Source of the DNA: Reinekea thalattae
GTDB taxonomy: Bacteria > Pseudomonadota > Gammaproteobacteria > Pseudomonadales > Natronospirillaceae
DNA: 64,000 nucleotides
Direction of reading: 5' to 3'
Assembly: GCF_008041945.1 (NCBI RefSeq)
Contig: NZ_VKAD01000001.1
Span: 248,001-312,000, forward strand
Below the pieces are notes generated by a model. The model had not been told where the DNA came from and made no database searches. It saw only the letters and a program-made list of their open reading frames with translations. How positions within the stretch are numbered: the first letter of the stretch is position 1; each line of letters starts with the position of its first letter. The translations under genes were made by a program, and so were the position numbers. Positions 55,579-64,000 of the stretch are shown piece by piece.

Positions 55579-58194
55579 ATGACATTAATACCGGATACCC
55601 TGCGCTCACACGTGCGCCTACTAGGGGATTTACTCGGGGATACTGTTCTAGAGAACCATGGACCAGAGTTGTTTCGTAAGATCGAAGAAATTCGTCTGTT
55701 AGGTAAGACGGCGTATAACGATCGTAACAGCGATGTGCAACCGCTTAGAACCGCATTGGCGAATCTTGAAGACAAAGATATTTTGCCTATTGCGCGTTCA
55801 TTTAACCAATTCTTGAACCTAGCCAATATTGCAGAGCAAACCTATTTCTCAAGCGCTGAAGCTGCTCAACGTGATGTTTTAGAAGAAGCCGTTGAAGAGT
55901 TAACCGAGGAGTTGGGCAAAGATCAGGTCAGTGAAGCGCTGAGCAAAATGAAGATCGAGCTAGTCTTAACTGCTCACCCAACTGAAGTATCGCGTCGGAC
56001 TCTGATCCGTAAATACGAGAAAGTCTCAAACGCATTGCGTGATTTGGGCCGAACCGACTTGTTCCCTTATGAAGTCGATAAGGTTAAAGGCCAGCTACGT
56101 ACCACCGTTGATGAAATTTGGTACACCGATGAAGTACGTGAAACACGTCCATCGGCAGTTGATGAAGCTAAATGGGGCTTTGCTGTTATTGAGAATTCAC
56201 TTTGGGAAGCAGTGCCTGATTTTATGCGTGAGTTCGATGCCATTGCACGCCGAAAAATTGGCCAAGGTTTACCACTCGATGCTAGCCCGTTCCATTTTTA
56301 TTCTTGGATGGGCGGTGACAGAGACGGCAACCCGAACGTCGATCACAAGGTTACTAAAGAAGTGATTTTATTGGGTCGCTGGATGGCGGCCGAGCTGTAT
56401 CTCGCCGATATCGACGAGCTAAAGACCAGCCTCAGTATGCAATCTGCCAGCGATGAGTTTAGAGACAGCTGGGGTAAGGGTTCAAAAACACCTTATCGTG
56501 AGTGCATGCATACCATTCGTGATCGATTAATTTTGACTCAGTCGCGAGTACATGCGCGCCTTAATGGCTTGCCCGTGCCTGAAGGTCGACCTATTTTAAC
56601 GAAACAAGAATTGCTCGAGCCATTGGTTGCTTGTCACGATGAGTTAATGGCCCAAGGCCTTACCCGAGTGGCGAACGGTGCACTGCTGGATACTATCCGT
56701 CGCGTACATTGTTTTGGTGTAAACCTTGCTCCATTGGATATCCGTCAGGACAGCGAGCGTCATGTTAAGGCGATCGATGAACTGACTAATTACCTTGAGT
56801 TTGGTTCGTATGAAAGCTGGGATGAAGACGCACGTCAGGCATTCCTATATGAGCAGCTGCAAAGTAAACGTCCACTGATTCCTAGAAATTGGACGCCATC
56901 AGCAGATACCCAAGAGGTGTTAGATACCTGTGCCGTGATCGCCAGCGAGCCACCAGAAGCGCTGTCACATTACATTATCTCAATGGCTCAGCAGCCATCG
57001 GATGTGTTATCGGTTGCATTACTGCTGAAAGAAAGCGGTGTCTCTTGGAATATGCCCATTGTGCCGCTATTCGAGACCTTAGATGACTTAGATCGAGCAC
57101 CAAAGGTGATGTCTCAGTTATGGCAGAACGAATGGTATCGTAACTACTCTGACAATAATCAGACAGTGATGATTGGTTATTCCGACTCCGCTAAAGATGC
57201 CGGTAAAATTACAGCAACGTGGGCTCAATACCGTGCTCAGGAGTCGTTGGTGGAGCTGTCTCATCAGCATGATATTACCTTGATGCTGTTCCACGGTCGT
57301 GGTGGCACCATTGGTCGCGGGGGCGGCCCAGTAGAAAAATCCATGGCGTCGCAACCGCCGGGTTCTGTTCCGGGGCAAATCAGGGTGACAGAGCAGGGCG
57401 AAATGATTCGCTATAAGTTTGGCCAGCCACGTGTTGCGATTCGCAGCTTGGCCATCTATTTGGCAGCAACGTTGAGAGCGACATTGCAGCCGAATCCAGC
57501 ACCTAAACAAGAATGGCGCGATCTGATCGCGGCCATGTCCGATCATAGTTTGGCAATGTACCGTCAGGTTGTCCGTGAAGATGAGCGTTTTGTGCCTTAT
57601 TTCCGCTCATTGACGCCAGAGCAAGAGCTCGGAAAACTGGCCTTGGGCAGCCGACCGGCTAAGCGTAAGGCAACCGGTGGTGTTGAAAGTTTGCGTGCTA
57701 TTCCTTGGGTATTCGCTTGGATGCAGGTGCGACTGAATTTACCTGCTTGGTTAGGCGCAACTCAGGCGCTTGAGCATGCGGTTAAGAATGATGTCGACAC
57801 GCTTAAAGAAATGATGACCGAATGGCCGTTCTTTGCCGCCTATATCGATCTACTAGAAATGGTCGTGGGTAAGGCAGAAGGCTCGATTGCCGCCTATTAC
57901 GAAGAACAGCTGGTAGACGAGCAATATAAGAGTCTTGGTGAGCAACTACGTGATGATCTTTCTCGTTGCCAAGCGTTGCTCAATGAGCTGAAAGATCAGC
58001 AGGTATTGTTGCAATCTGATCCATTATTGCTGCAGTCGTTGCAAGTGAGAGCGCCATACACCGACCCACTAAACTATTTGCAAGCTGAACTGCTAAAACG
58101 TGAGCGTAAAGCAGGCCAAATAGCGCCAGAACTTGAACAGGCGTTAAAGGTTACCATGGCAGGTATTTCAGCGGGTATGCGCAATACAGGGTAA
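55579..58194 (+). CDS. ppc: Phosphoenolpyruvate carboxylase
   Basis: 871 aa. Anaplerotic formation of oxaloacetate from PEP and bicarbonate. Seen: catalytic His H133 in LTAHPTEVSRRT, FYSWMGGDRDGNPNVD, LAPLDIRQDSERH, the glycine-rich MLFHGRGGTIGRGGGP, and the C-terminal ISAGMRNTG, all family hallmarks. ATG 55579 with GGAG six bases upstream is chosen; an in-frame TTG lies at 55564. Confidence 0.97.
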   Translation: MTLIPDTLRSHVRLLGDLLGDTVLENHGPELFRKIEEIRLLGKTAYNDRNSDVQPLRTALANLEDKDILPIARSFNQFLNLANIAEQTYFSSAEAAQRDVLEEAVEELTEELGKDQVSEALSKMKIELVLTAHPTEVSRRTLIRKYEKVSNALRDLGRTDLFPYEVDKVKGQLRTTVDEIWYTDEVRETRPSAVDEAKWGFAVIENSLWEAVPDFMREFDAIARRKIGQGLPLDASPFHFYSWMGGDRDGNPNVDHKVTKEVILLGRWMAAELYLADIDELKTSLSMQSASDEFRDSWGKGSKTPYRECMHTIRDRLILTQSRVHARLNGLPVPEGRPILTKQELLEPLVACHDELMAQGLTRVANGALLDTIRRVHCFGVNLAPLDIRQDSERHVKAIDELTNYLEFGSYESWDEDARQAFLYEQLQSKRPLIPRNWTPSADTQEVLDTCAVIASEPPEALSHYIISMAQQPSDVLSVALLLKESGVSWNMPIVPLFETLDDLDRAPKVMSQLWQNEWYRNYSDNNQTVMIGYSDSAKDAGKITATWAQYRAQESLVELSHQHDITLMLFHGRGGTIGRGGGPVEKSMASQPPGSVPGQIRVTEQGEMIRYKFGQPRVAIRSLAIYLAATLRATLQPNPAPKQEWRDLIAAMSDHSLAMYRQVVREDERFVPYFRSLTPEQELGKLALGSRPAKRKATGGVESLRAIPWVFAWMQVRLNLPAWLGATQALEHAVKNDVDTLKEMMTEWPFFAAYIDLLEMVVGKAEGSIAAYYEEQLVDEQYKSLGEQLRDDLSRCQALLNELKDQQVLLQSDPLLLQSLQVRAPYTDPLNYLQAELLKRERKAGQIAPELEQALKVTMAGISAGMRNTG

Positions 58195-58321
58195 AGATTA
58201 AGCGTTTTATTCGGTTGTAACTTGTAAGGGGCGCAGGTAAAGTAGCGCCCCTTCATACGTTAAGGGTCTGTGTGATGTTGGTAAAATCAGACAAAATGGT
58301 CCTAACGTGGTAATAAAATAG

Positions 58322-58987
<666 letters not shown>

Positions 58988-59028
58988 GCGCCCCGTGAAA
59001 ACCCATCGGGGACTAATCGAAATCAATG

Positions 59029-59052
59029 AAGCGCCTTATGGCGCTTTTTTTT
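59029..59052 (+). terminator. Rho-independent terminator after adk
   Basis: AAGCGCC-TTAT-GGCGCTT followed by six more T. Confidence 0.93.
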
Positions 59053-59180
59053 CGCCTGATTTTTAGTGATGAAAAGTGTACACTTATCAAAAAATAAGCT
59101 CAGCGTGAATTGCTGAGCGCAGATAAACCCAACGCAGATACATTAACGCCGAAAGAATAACGGCGGTTAAGGCAGTGATC

Positions 59181-59417
59181 ATGAAAGCGAAAGCGTCACA
59201 AACAGATGAGGCTCAACAGGACTGTTGTGGGCGAGGTGGTGTCAGGCCTGGTTGTGGCCGAAAGCCAGGAGTTAAAACGCACCCAGTTAGGTTGCCGCAG
59301 TGGTTGTTGTCGGAACTGGAAGCGCGTGGAGATATAAAACAAGGCATTATCGAAGCCTGCGTTCGCCACTATAATCTTGATTGGCCGAAAGATGCTGAGG
59401 GCCATACAAGTGACTAA
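59181..59417 (+). CDS. Small protein with possible ribbon-helix-helix fold, coupled to ABC exporter genes
   Basis: 78 aa. A glycine/arginine-rich segment GRGGVRPGCGRKPGVKT (about 17-33), similar to the GGARPGAGRKP stretches of small phage and plasmid DNA-binding proteins, precedes a short strand HPVRLP and two predicted helices (QWLLSELEARG, IKQGIIEACVRHYNL). This layout fits a ribbon-helix-helix DNA-binding protein, but I have no family match. ATG 59181 has AAGG eight bases upstream. The end overlaps the first ABC gene by 8 nt, so it could be its local regulator. Confidence 0.6.
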   Translation: MKAKASQTDEAQQDCCGRGGVRPGCGRKPGVKTHPVRLPQWLLSELEARGDIKQGIIEACVRHYNLDWPKDAEGHTSD

Positions 59418-61173
59418 AATTGGCTTTATCCTGCATTATCTAAAACTTAATCGATTGTCTTATAGTCTGGCGGTTTTATTTATTTTTTTAGTGAATTGGC
59501 TGCAAGTTCAGATTCCACTCTATATTCAACGAGCCATCGACCTGATCGATGATCCAACCGAAGCCGGTCATGGTCAGTTGACTCATTACGTCACGGTCGT
59601 GGTGTTAATGGCCACGGCAATGATCGTTGTGCGAATTTTGTCGCGGGTTTATGCGTTTAATCCTGGGCGAATTACAGAAGCGGCAGTAAAAAATAAATTG
59701 CTTTATCAGCTAAACCGATTGCCTCATAGTTTTCATCAGGGCTTTGCCTCAGGGCAATTAATCTCGGTGATGAATAACGACATGCATGGCGTTCGATTGT
59801 TTTTTGGTGTCGGTGTTTTACAGTTTTTTAATGTCTTTTTTGCTTTGTCGTTAACGCCGGTTTGGATGTGGCAAATATCACCTGCTTTAACACTCTATTC
59901 CGTTATTCCTATTTTGTTTGGCTTTGTGATTTTTCGTATTGGCTTCAAACGCATGAAAGATCTACACCGCGAACATCTAAGTCGTTTGCAAAGTCTATCG
60001 AAGCATTTGATGAACTTATTATCCGGCATTGATTTATTAAAAAATTCCAACATGAGTGATTGGGCTCAACAGGAAGTCGGTCGGTTAAATCAGCAGTTAT
60101 TAGAATGCCGAATTAAGATGGCGCGAATCCAAACCTTTATTATTCCGGTGCTGGAATACACCAATAACCTAATGAAAATTCTTATTTTAGGCTTGGGTGG
60201 CTATCTCTTATTACAGCAGCAATTAAGTTTGGGTGAAATCACCGCCTTTCTGTCTTATTCCGTTATGCTGGCGTTTCCATTGACACAGTTGGGCCGCATT
60301 GCAACGGTCTATCAGCGCGGCATGGTGAGCATCAGTCGTGTGCAAGAAATACTCAATGCTGAAATTCCAAAAACAGAATTTAATCGGTTAAGTCCGCCGC
60401 AGCTAGAGCTTGCTCAACAAGCCAGTTTGTCGGTCAGGCACTTAACATTCTGTTATCCCGGTAGTGATGAGCCGGTGCTGAAAGATATTAGTTTTGATAT
60501 TCCAGCAGGCAAAAAAGTTGGCATTCTAGGTGGTGTAGGTTCTGGAAAAACAACGCTGGTGAATTGCTTAAGTCATCACTTCGACATTCCAGAAGGTTCG
60601 GTTTATTGGGGCGATATTGATATAGCGACTATTTCTCGCAATGATATTCGGCGTTTTATGCGTACTGTTACGCAAGACCCCTATCTCTTTTCTAATAGCA
60701 TTGAGAATAATATTCGCTTTGGTCAAAACCATGTTGAGATTACCGATGCCGATATTGATCAGGTGTTAGAACTTAGCCAGTTTGCAGAAGATGTGTCACG
60801 CTTCCAAAAGGGTAAGCAAACCGTTGTTGGAGAAAAGGGCGTCATGCTATCGGGTGGTCAAAAACAACGGTTAAGTATGGCTAGAGCACTGTTAACGCCG
60901 ACTAATTTATTGATATTGGATAATGTACTTTCGGCGGTCGATTACGAAACTGAGCGAAAAATTTTAAAACACATCTTCCGACGTTTAGGTCAGCAATCCA
61001 TTCTGTTGGTGTCGCATCGAGTCAGTGCCTTGGAATATATGGATGAAATTATCGTACTCGATCAAGGGCGAATTATTGCTCAGGGTAGTCATCAGCAACT
61101 GCTAGAAACGAATAGCTACTACCAAAAAACTTGGCGCTTACAACAAAACAGTAAGGAGGCCAGTCTTGCTTAA
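59410..61173 (+). CDS. ABC exporter half-transporter with degenerate nucleotide site (MdlA-like)
   Basis: 587 aa. Six-helix membrane domain (about 1-310) and ATPase domain (about 335-580). Walker A GGVGSGKTTLV, signature LSGGQKQRLSMA, Walker B LLILDNVLSAVD, H-loop VSHRVSAL. The catalytic Glu after Walker B is Asn (D504-N505), so this site probably hydrolyses ATP poorly. The GTG at 59410 with GAGGG upstream and overlap to the preceding gene is the likely start. It overlaps the next gene by 8 nt, so the two probably form a heterodimer. Substrate unknown. Confidence 0.88.
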   Translation: MTKIGFILHYLKLNRLSYSLAVLFIFLVNWLQVQIPLYIQRAIDLIDDPTEAGHGQLTHYVTVVVLMATAMIVVRILSRVYAFNPGRITEAAVKNKLLYQLNRLPHSFHQGFASGQLISVMNNDMHGVRLFFGVGVLQFFNVFFALSLTPVWMWQISPALTLYSVIPILFGFVIFRIGFKRMKDLHREHLSRLQSLSKHLMNLLSGIDLLKNSNMSDWAQQEVGRLNQQLLECRIKMARIQTFIIPVLEYTNNLMKILILGLGGYLLLQQQLSLGEITAFLSYSVMLAFPLTQLGRIATVYQRGMVSISRVQEILNAEIPKTEFNRLSPPQLELAQQASLSVRHLTFCYPGSDEPVLKDISFDIPAGKKVGILGGVGSGKTTLVNCLSHHFDIPEGSVYWGDIDIATISRNDIRRFMRTVTQDPYLFSNSIENNIRFGQNHVEITDADIDQVLELSQFAEDVSRFQKGKQTVVGEKGVMLSGGQKQRLSMARALLTPTNLLILDNVLSAVDYETERKILKHIFRRLGQQSILLVSHRVSALEYMDEIIVLDQGRIIAQGSHQQLLETNSYYQKTWRLQQNSKEASLA

Positions 61174-62947
61174 AGCAAAGGACATACAGCACCTTAAGCA
61201 TTTTTTTAAATATGCTAAGGCATATCGAGTTACTGCATGGATTGGCATCTTGATGTTGCCGTTGTCGATCATTACAAACCTATTGTTTCCTTGGTTAATT
61301 ATTCAGGTTATTGATGATCAATTAGCGCAAAATAAAATCGAAGGCCTTTGGCTTAATATCGGTTTGCTCTGTTTAGTCTTGGCGCTGAACTATCTCTTTG
61401 AATCGCTTTATTCTTATAACTTAAAAAGAACAGGTCAATTAACCGTTGCCGACATGAGAACGGCGCTTTTTAATCGAGTGATTCATTTACCTCGTCGTTA
61501 TTTCGATAACACACCATCGGGCGTTACCTTGACTCGCTTAACCAGCGATTTAGAAGCCATAGGCGAGTCTTTTGTGCAGTCTGTTGTTGGGCTGGTTAAA
61601 GACTCATTAATTACCATTTCTCTATTGGTGATGATGTTCGTTATTGATTGGCGTCTGGCCAGTATTGTGCTGTGCGTTATTCCTCCGGTGATGTATTTGA
61701 CCATCTATGTGCGTAATCGATTACGTGCGCTGTATCGTATTACTCGCTCGGTAATGGCGCGCAGCACCGGCTTTCTGCAAGAAGTTTTATTGGGCTTTAA
61801 AACCGTTCAGCTGTATCGAGCCGAACAAGAAGTAGAGGAGGTTTATGGTGCTTACACGGATGAGTTTTTACGAGCACAAATAAAGGTCAATAAATACGAT
61901 TCGATCCTGTTCGCAGTAATTTCCGGCATTACCTCAATCACGGTCGCGTTAATGATATGGTATGGATCAGGGCAGGTATTGCAGCAGGGTTTAACGCTCG
62001 GTGTATTGATTGCGTTTATCAATATGTTGGAAAAGCTTTTTTCACCGATTAAAGATTTTACTTCTCAAATAGCGACGATTCAGAGTTCTTTTGCTTCGTT
62101 GGATCATGTTGAAGAACTGTTTACGGAGCCTCTAGATGAGGCGGATCGCTTAATGATTTTAAGCGCGGGCGTAAGTAAGAAGCTCGAACAGTTCGATAGT
62201 TTAGAATTTAAAAATGTCAGCTTTCGCTATACCGAACAATTGCCTTATGTGCTTAAAGAAGTTTCTTTTTGCTTAAATAAGGGGCAGCAAATTGCGCTGG
62301 TTGGCGCGACAGGTTCGGGTAAGTCGACGATATTACGGCTCATCGCGCAAATTTATTCCGGCTATGAAGGAAGCATCCTATTAAATGGTGTCGAGCTTTC
62401 TTCGATACCGACAAATCAAATAAATCATATCTTTTCACTGATGAGACAGGATGCGTTTTTATTTGAAGAGTCGGTTCGCTTTAATATTGCGCTGGGTAAG
62501 CAGGATATGACTGATAAAGAGATCAAGGCTGCAGCTGAATATGTTTTTGCCGATCAGTTTATTGAACAGTTACCGAACGGTTACGATTTTAAATTAGATA
62601 AGAACGGCTCGAATTTATCCTCTGGGCAAGCTCAGCTGATTTCTTTTGCAAGAGCAGTCGCGCAAAAGGGGCAGGTTTTTATGCTGGATGAAGCCACTAG
62701 CTCGGTTGACTCAATGACTGAAAACCTGATTCAAAAGGCAGTGAAGCGCTTATTTGATGGCAAAACGGTAATTGCGATTGCACATAGACTCAGCACCATT
62801 CGGCATTCGGATGAAATACTGGTGTTTGATCAGGGACGTATTGTTGAACGCGGAACTCATGAGCAATTATTGACTCTTAATGCTGTCTATTGGCAACTGT
62901 TAAATAGCGATACAACACAGGCTGAACCGCTGAGTATTGCACAGTAA
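61166..62947 (+). CDS. ABC exporter half-transporter with canonical nucleotide site (MdlB-like)
   Basis: 593 aa. Membrane domain (about 1-320) and ATPase domain (about 350-585). Walker A GATGSGKSTIL, signature LSSGQAQLISFA, Walker B VFMLDEATSSVD with catalytic E509, H-loop IAHRLSTIRH. It starts at TTG 61166 six bases after a perfect AAGGAGG inside the end of the previous gene. With its partner it resembles the E. coli MdlA/MdlB multidrug-type exporter. Confidence 0.9.
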   Translation: MLKAKDIQHLKHFFKYAKAYRVTAWIGILMLPLSIITNLLFPWLIIQVIDDQLAQNKIEGLWLNIGLLCLVLALNYLFESLYSYNLKRTGQLTVADMRTALFNRVIHLPRRYFDNTPSGVTLTRLTSDLEAIGESFVQSVVGLVKDSLITISLLVMMFVIDWRLASIVLCVIPPVMYLTIYVRNRLRALYRITRSVMARSTGFLQEVLLGFKTVQLYRAEQEVEEVYGAYTDEFLRAQIKVNKYDSILFAVISGITSITVALMIWYGSGQVLQQGLTLGVLIAFINMLEKLFSPIKDFTSQIATIQSSFASLDHVEELFTEPLDEADRLMILSAGVSKKLEQFDSLEFKNVSFRYTEQLPYVLKEVSFCLNKGQQIALVGATGSGKSTILRLIAQIYSGYEGSILLNGVELSSIPTNQINHIFSLMRQDAFLFEESVRFNIALGKQDMTDKEIKAAAEYVFADQFIEQLPNGYDFKLDKNGSNLSSGQAQLISFARAVAQKGQVFMLDEATSSVDSMTENLIQKAVKRLFDGKTVIAIAHRLSTIRHSDEILVFDQGRIVERGTHEQLLTLNAVYWQLLNSDTTQAEPLSIAQ

Positions 62948-62967
62948 ATTAAAAGAGGGCTAGGTAT

Positions 62968-63288
62968 TTGAATTTCGTATTATCGGATGTCGTACTGTTA
63001 GCAATGTTAATTATTGCAGGTGCTTTGTGGTGGCACGGCCAGGGTATTAAGGCATTTGCTTTACGCAGAGTACGGCAATACTGCCAAGAGCATGATTTGC
63101 AATTATTGGATGAGAGCTTAGTGCTTAAGCGATTATGGTTGGCGCGTGGTGCTGATGGCTTATTGAAGGTTAGACGGCGCTACGGCTTTGAATTTACCTC
63201 AACAGGCGAGTTTCGCTATCGTGGTGCGGTCGTCATATTGGGTTATCAGGTCGATGCGATGGATTTAGATTCCCATCATTTGGTTTAA
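62968..63288 (+). CDS. DUF3301-like small membrane protein
   Basis: 106 aa. One N-terminal hydrophobic helix (SDVVLLAMLIIAGALWWHGQ), then a basic region (LRRVRQYCQEHDLQLLDESL, VLKRLWLARGADGLLKVRRR) and a beta-rich end (FEFTSTGEFRYRGAVVILGY). This arrangement fits the DUF3301 family of unknown function. TTG start after AGGTA; follows the ABC genes by 20 nt and may be cotranscribed. Confidence 0.75.
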   Translation: MNFVLSDVVLLAMLIIAGALWWHGQGIKAFALRRVRQYCQEHDLQLLDESLVLKRLWLARGADGLLKVRRRYGFEFTSTGEFRYRGAVVILGYQVDAMDLDSHHLV

Positions 63289-63304
63289 AGTTTTTTGATG
63301 ACAA

Positions 63305-63330
63305 AAAAAGGAGCCTAAGGGCTCCTTTTT
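63305..63330. terminator. Bidirectional terminator between DUF3301 gene and pyruvate kinase gene
   Basis: AAAAAGGAGCC-TAAG-GGCTCCTTTTT, T-runs on both strands, between convergent genes. Nearly the same stem as the terminator at 37791-37817. Confidence 0.93.
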
Positions 63331-63360
63331 ATTGGCTAACTTAATGTGCGCGAGGCAACA

Positions 63361-64000
63361 TTAGTCGATGCACTGTACTGACATAGTGTTAGTTGATTGA
63401 TGCATTGCACCAGCAACCACTAAGATTGAGTCGCCAGATTTTGCTACGCCATATTCAACGGCTTTTGCTTTGGCTTTTTCATAAATTGAATCGCTGTCAG
63501 CAAAAGGTTCTACAACAGAGGTGGTAACACCTTTTGTTAAACATAACTGCTGTGATGTTTTGGTATCTGTTGTAAGAGCAAGGATAGGTGCTTTAGGGAA
63601 GTACTTACGTACGGCCTTAACTGACTTACCTTCAACAGTAGCTACAACGATAGCTGCAACATTTAGTTCTTTAGCTGTTTGAGCCGCTGCTTTCGCGACT
63701 GCTTCAGTAACACGTAGTGCGCCTTTCTCTTCAGGTAATTTCACTTCGATCTGCTTCATTGCGGAATCTGTACGTTCACAGATTTGCGCCATGATTTTAA
63801 CAGTCTCAGTCGGGTACTTACCTTTAGCTGACTCACCTGAAAGCATAACTGCATCGGTGCCATCTAGAATTGCGTTGGCAACGTCGCCGGCTTCTGCACG
63901 TGTTGGACGTGGGTTCTTGATCATTGAATCAAGCATTTGAGTCGCAGTGATCACAGGCTTACGTGCTAGTACACAGGCTTTGATCATCATTTTCTGAGCA
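63361..64000 (-). CDS. pyk: Pyruvate kinase, C-terminal part (5' end beyond window)
   Basis: About 213 codons visible; the frame stays open to base 64000, so the N-terminal half lies outside. Seen: [60 protein letters not shown] and the C-terminal allosteric-type domain ([40 protein letters not shown]). It converts PEP and ADP to pyruvate and ATP. It resembles PykF more than PykA. Confidence 0.95.
   Translation of the reverse strand, partial: AQKMMIKACVLARKPVITATQMLDSMIKNPRPTRAEAGDVANAILDGTDAVMLSGESAKGKYPTETVKIMAQICERTDSAMKQIEVKLPEEKGALRVTEAVAKAAAQTAKELNVAAIVVATVEGKSVKAVRKYFPKAPILALTTDTKTSQQLCLTKGVTTSVVEPFADSDSIYEKAKAKAVEYGVAKSGDSILVVAGAMHQSTNTMSVQCID

Overview
The window is chromosomal DNA of a Gram-negative, motile, probably marine gammaproteobacterium. 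Evidence: an outer-membrane L and P ring (FlgH, FlgI), a type II secretin, PrmB and TrhP with gammaproteobacterial sequence, two GspC/GspN-type proteins, GcvR next to gcvP, and very acidic cysteine-free surface proteins. The gene order recalls Oceanospirillales-type genomes, but I cannot name a genus from sequence alone. No insertion sequence, prophage, CRISPR array, tRNA or rRNA gene was recognised.

Layout. (1) 1-3947: end of prmB, aroC, a cation-efflux protein and a NarL/FixJ response regulator. (2) 4259-35047: one large flagellar and chemotaxis island. On the minus strand are flgA and an operon flgM-flgN-coiled-coil membrane protein. On the plus strand are cheV, cheR, flgBCDE, flgFGHIJKL, then a ferritin insert (two bacterioferritin subunits and bfd), then fliC, flaG and fliD. 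(3) 35132-40328: alpha/beta hydrolase, trhP, a small beta-barrel-like protein, galM and murI. (4) 40370-45620: glycine cleavage genes gcvT, gcvH, gcvP and gcvR (minus strand). (5) 45761-48956: small unknown gene, cobalamin adenosyltransferase, histidine kinase and ketopantoate reductase. (6) 49351-58987: groES-groEL, gspN-gspC-gspD, ppc, adk. (7) 59181-64000: small possible DNA-binding protein, a heterodimeric ABC exporter, a DUF3301-like protein and the 3' part of a pyruvate kinase gene.

The flagellar island shows the usual transcription hierarchy in its promoters. Good sigma-54 sites (GG-N10-GC) precede flgB, flgF and flgJ. Good sigma-28 sites (TAAA-N15-GCCG type) precede flgM, fliC and fliD. 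Basal-body genes are therefore expected early and filament and cap genes late, with FlgM holding FliA until the hook is finished.

The most striking content is that four surface-exposed axial proteins are greatly enlarged: hook FlgE 1432 aa, junction FlgK 1006 aa, flagellin FliC 745 aa and cap FliD 1306 aa. Rod proteins and FlgL keep normal size. The extra length consists of serial acidic beta-rich modules, one of which is shared by FlgE and FlgK, and FliC carries a clear internal duplication. This suggests a thick or decorated flagellum whose hook, junction, filament and cap enlarged together. Other unusual features are heptamer and octamer tandem arrays just upstream of flagellar promoters, 18-bp tandem repeats that include the stop codons of flgD and gcvH, and a complementary pair of bacterioferritin subunits in which one keeps the haem methionine and the other the ferroxidase ligands.
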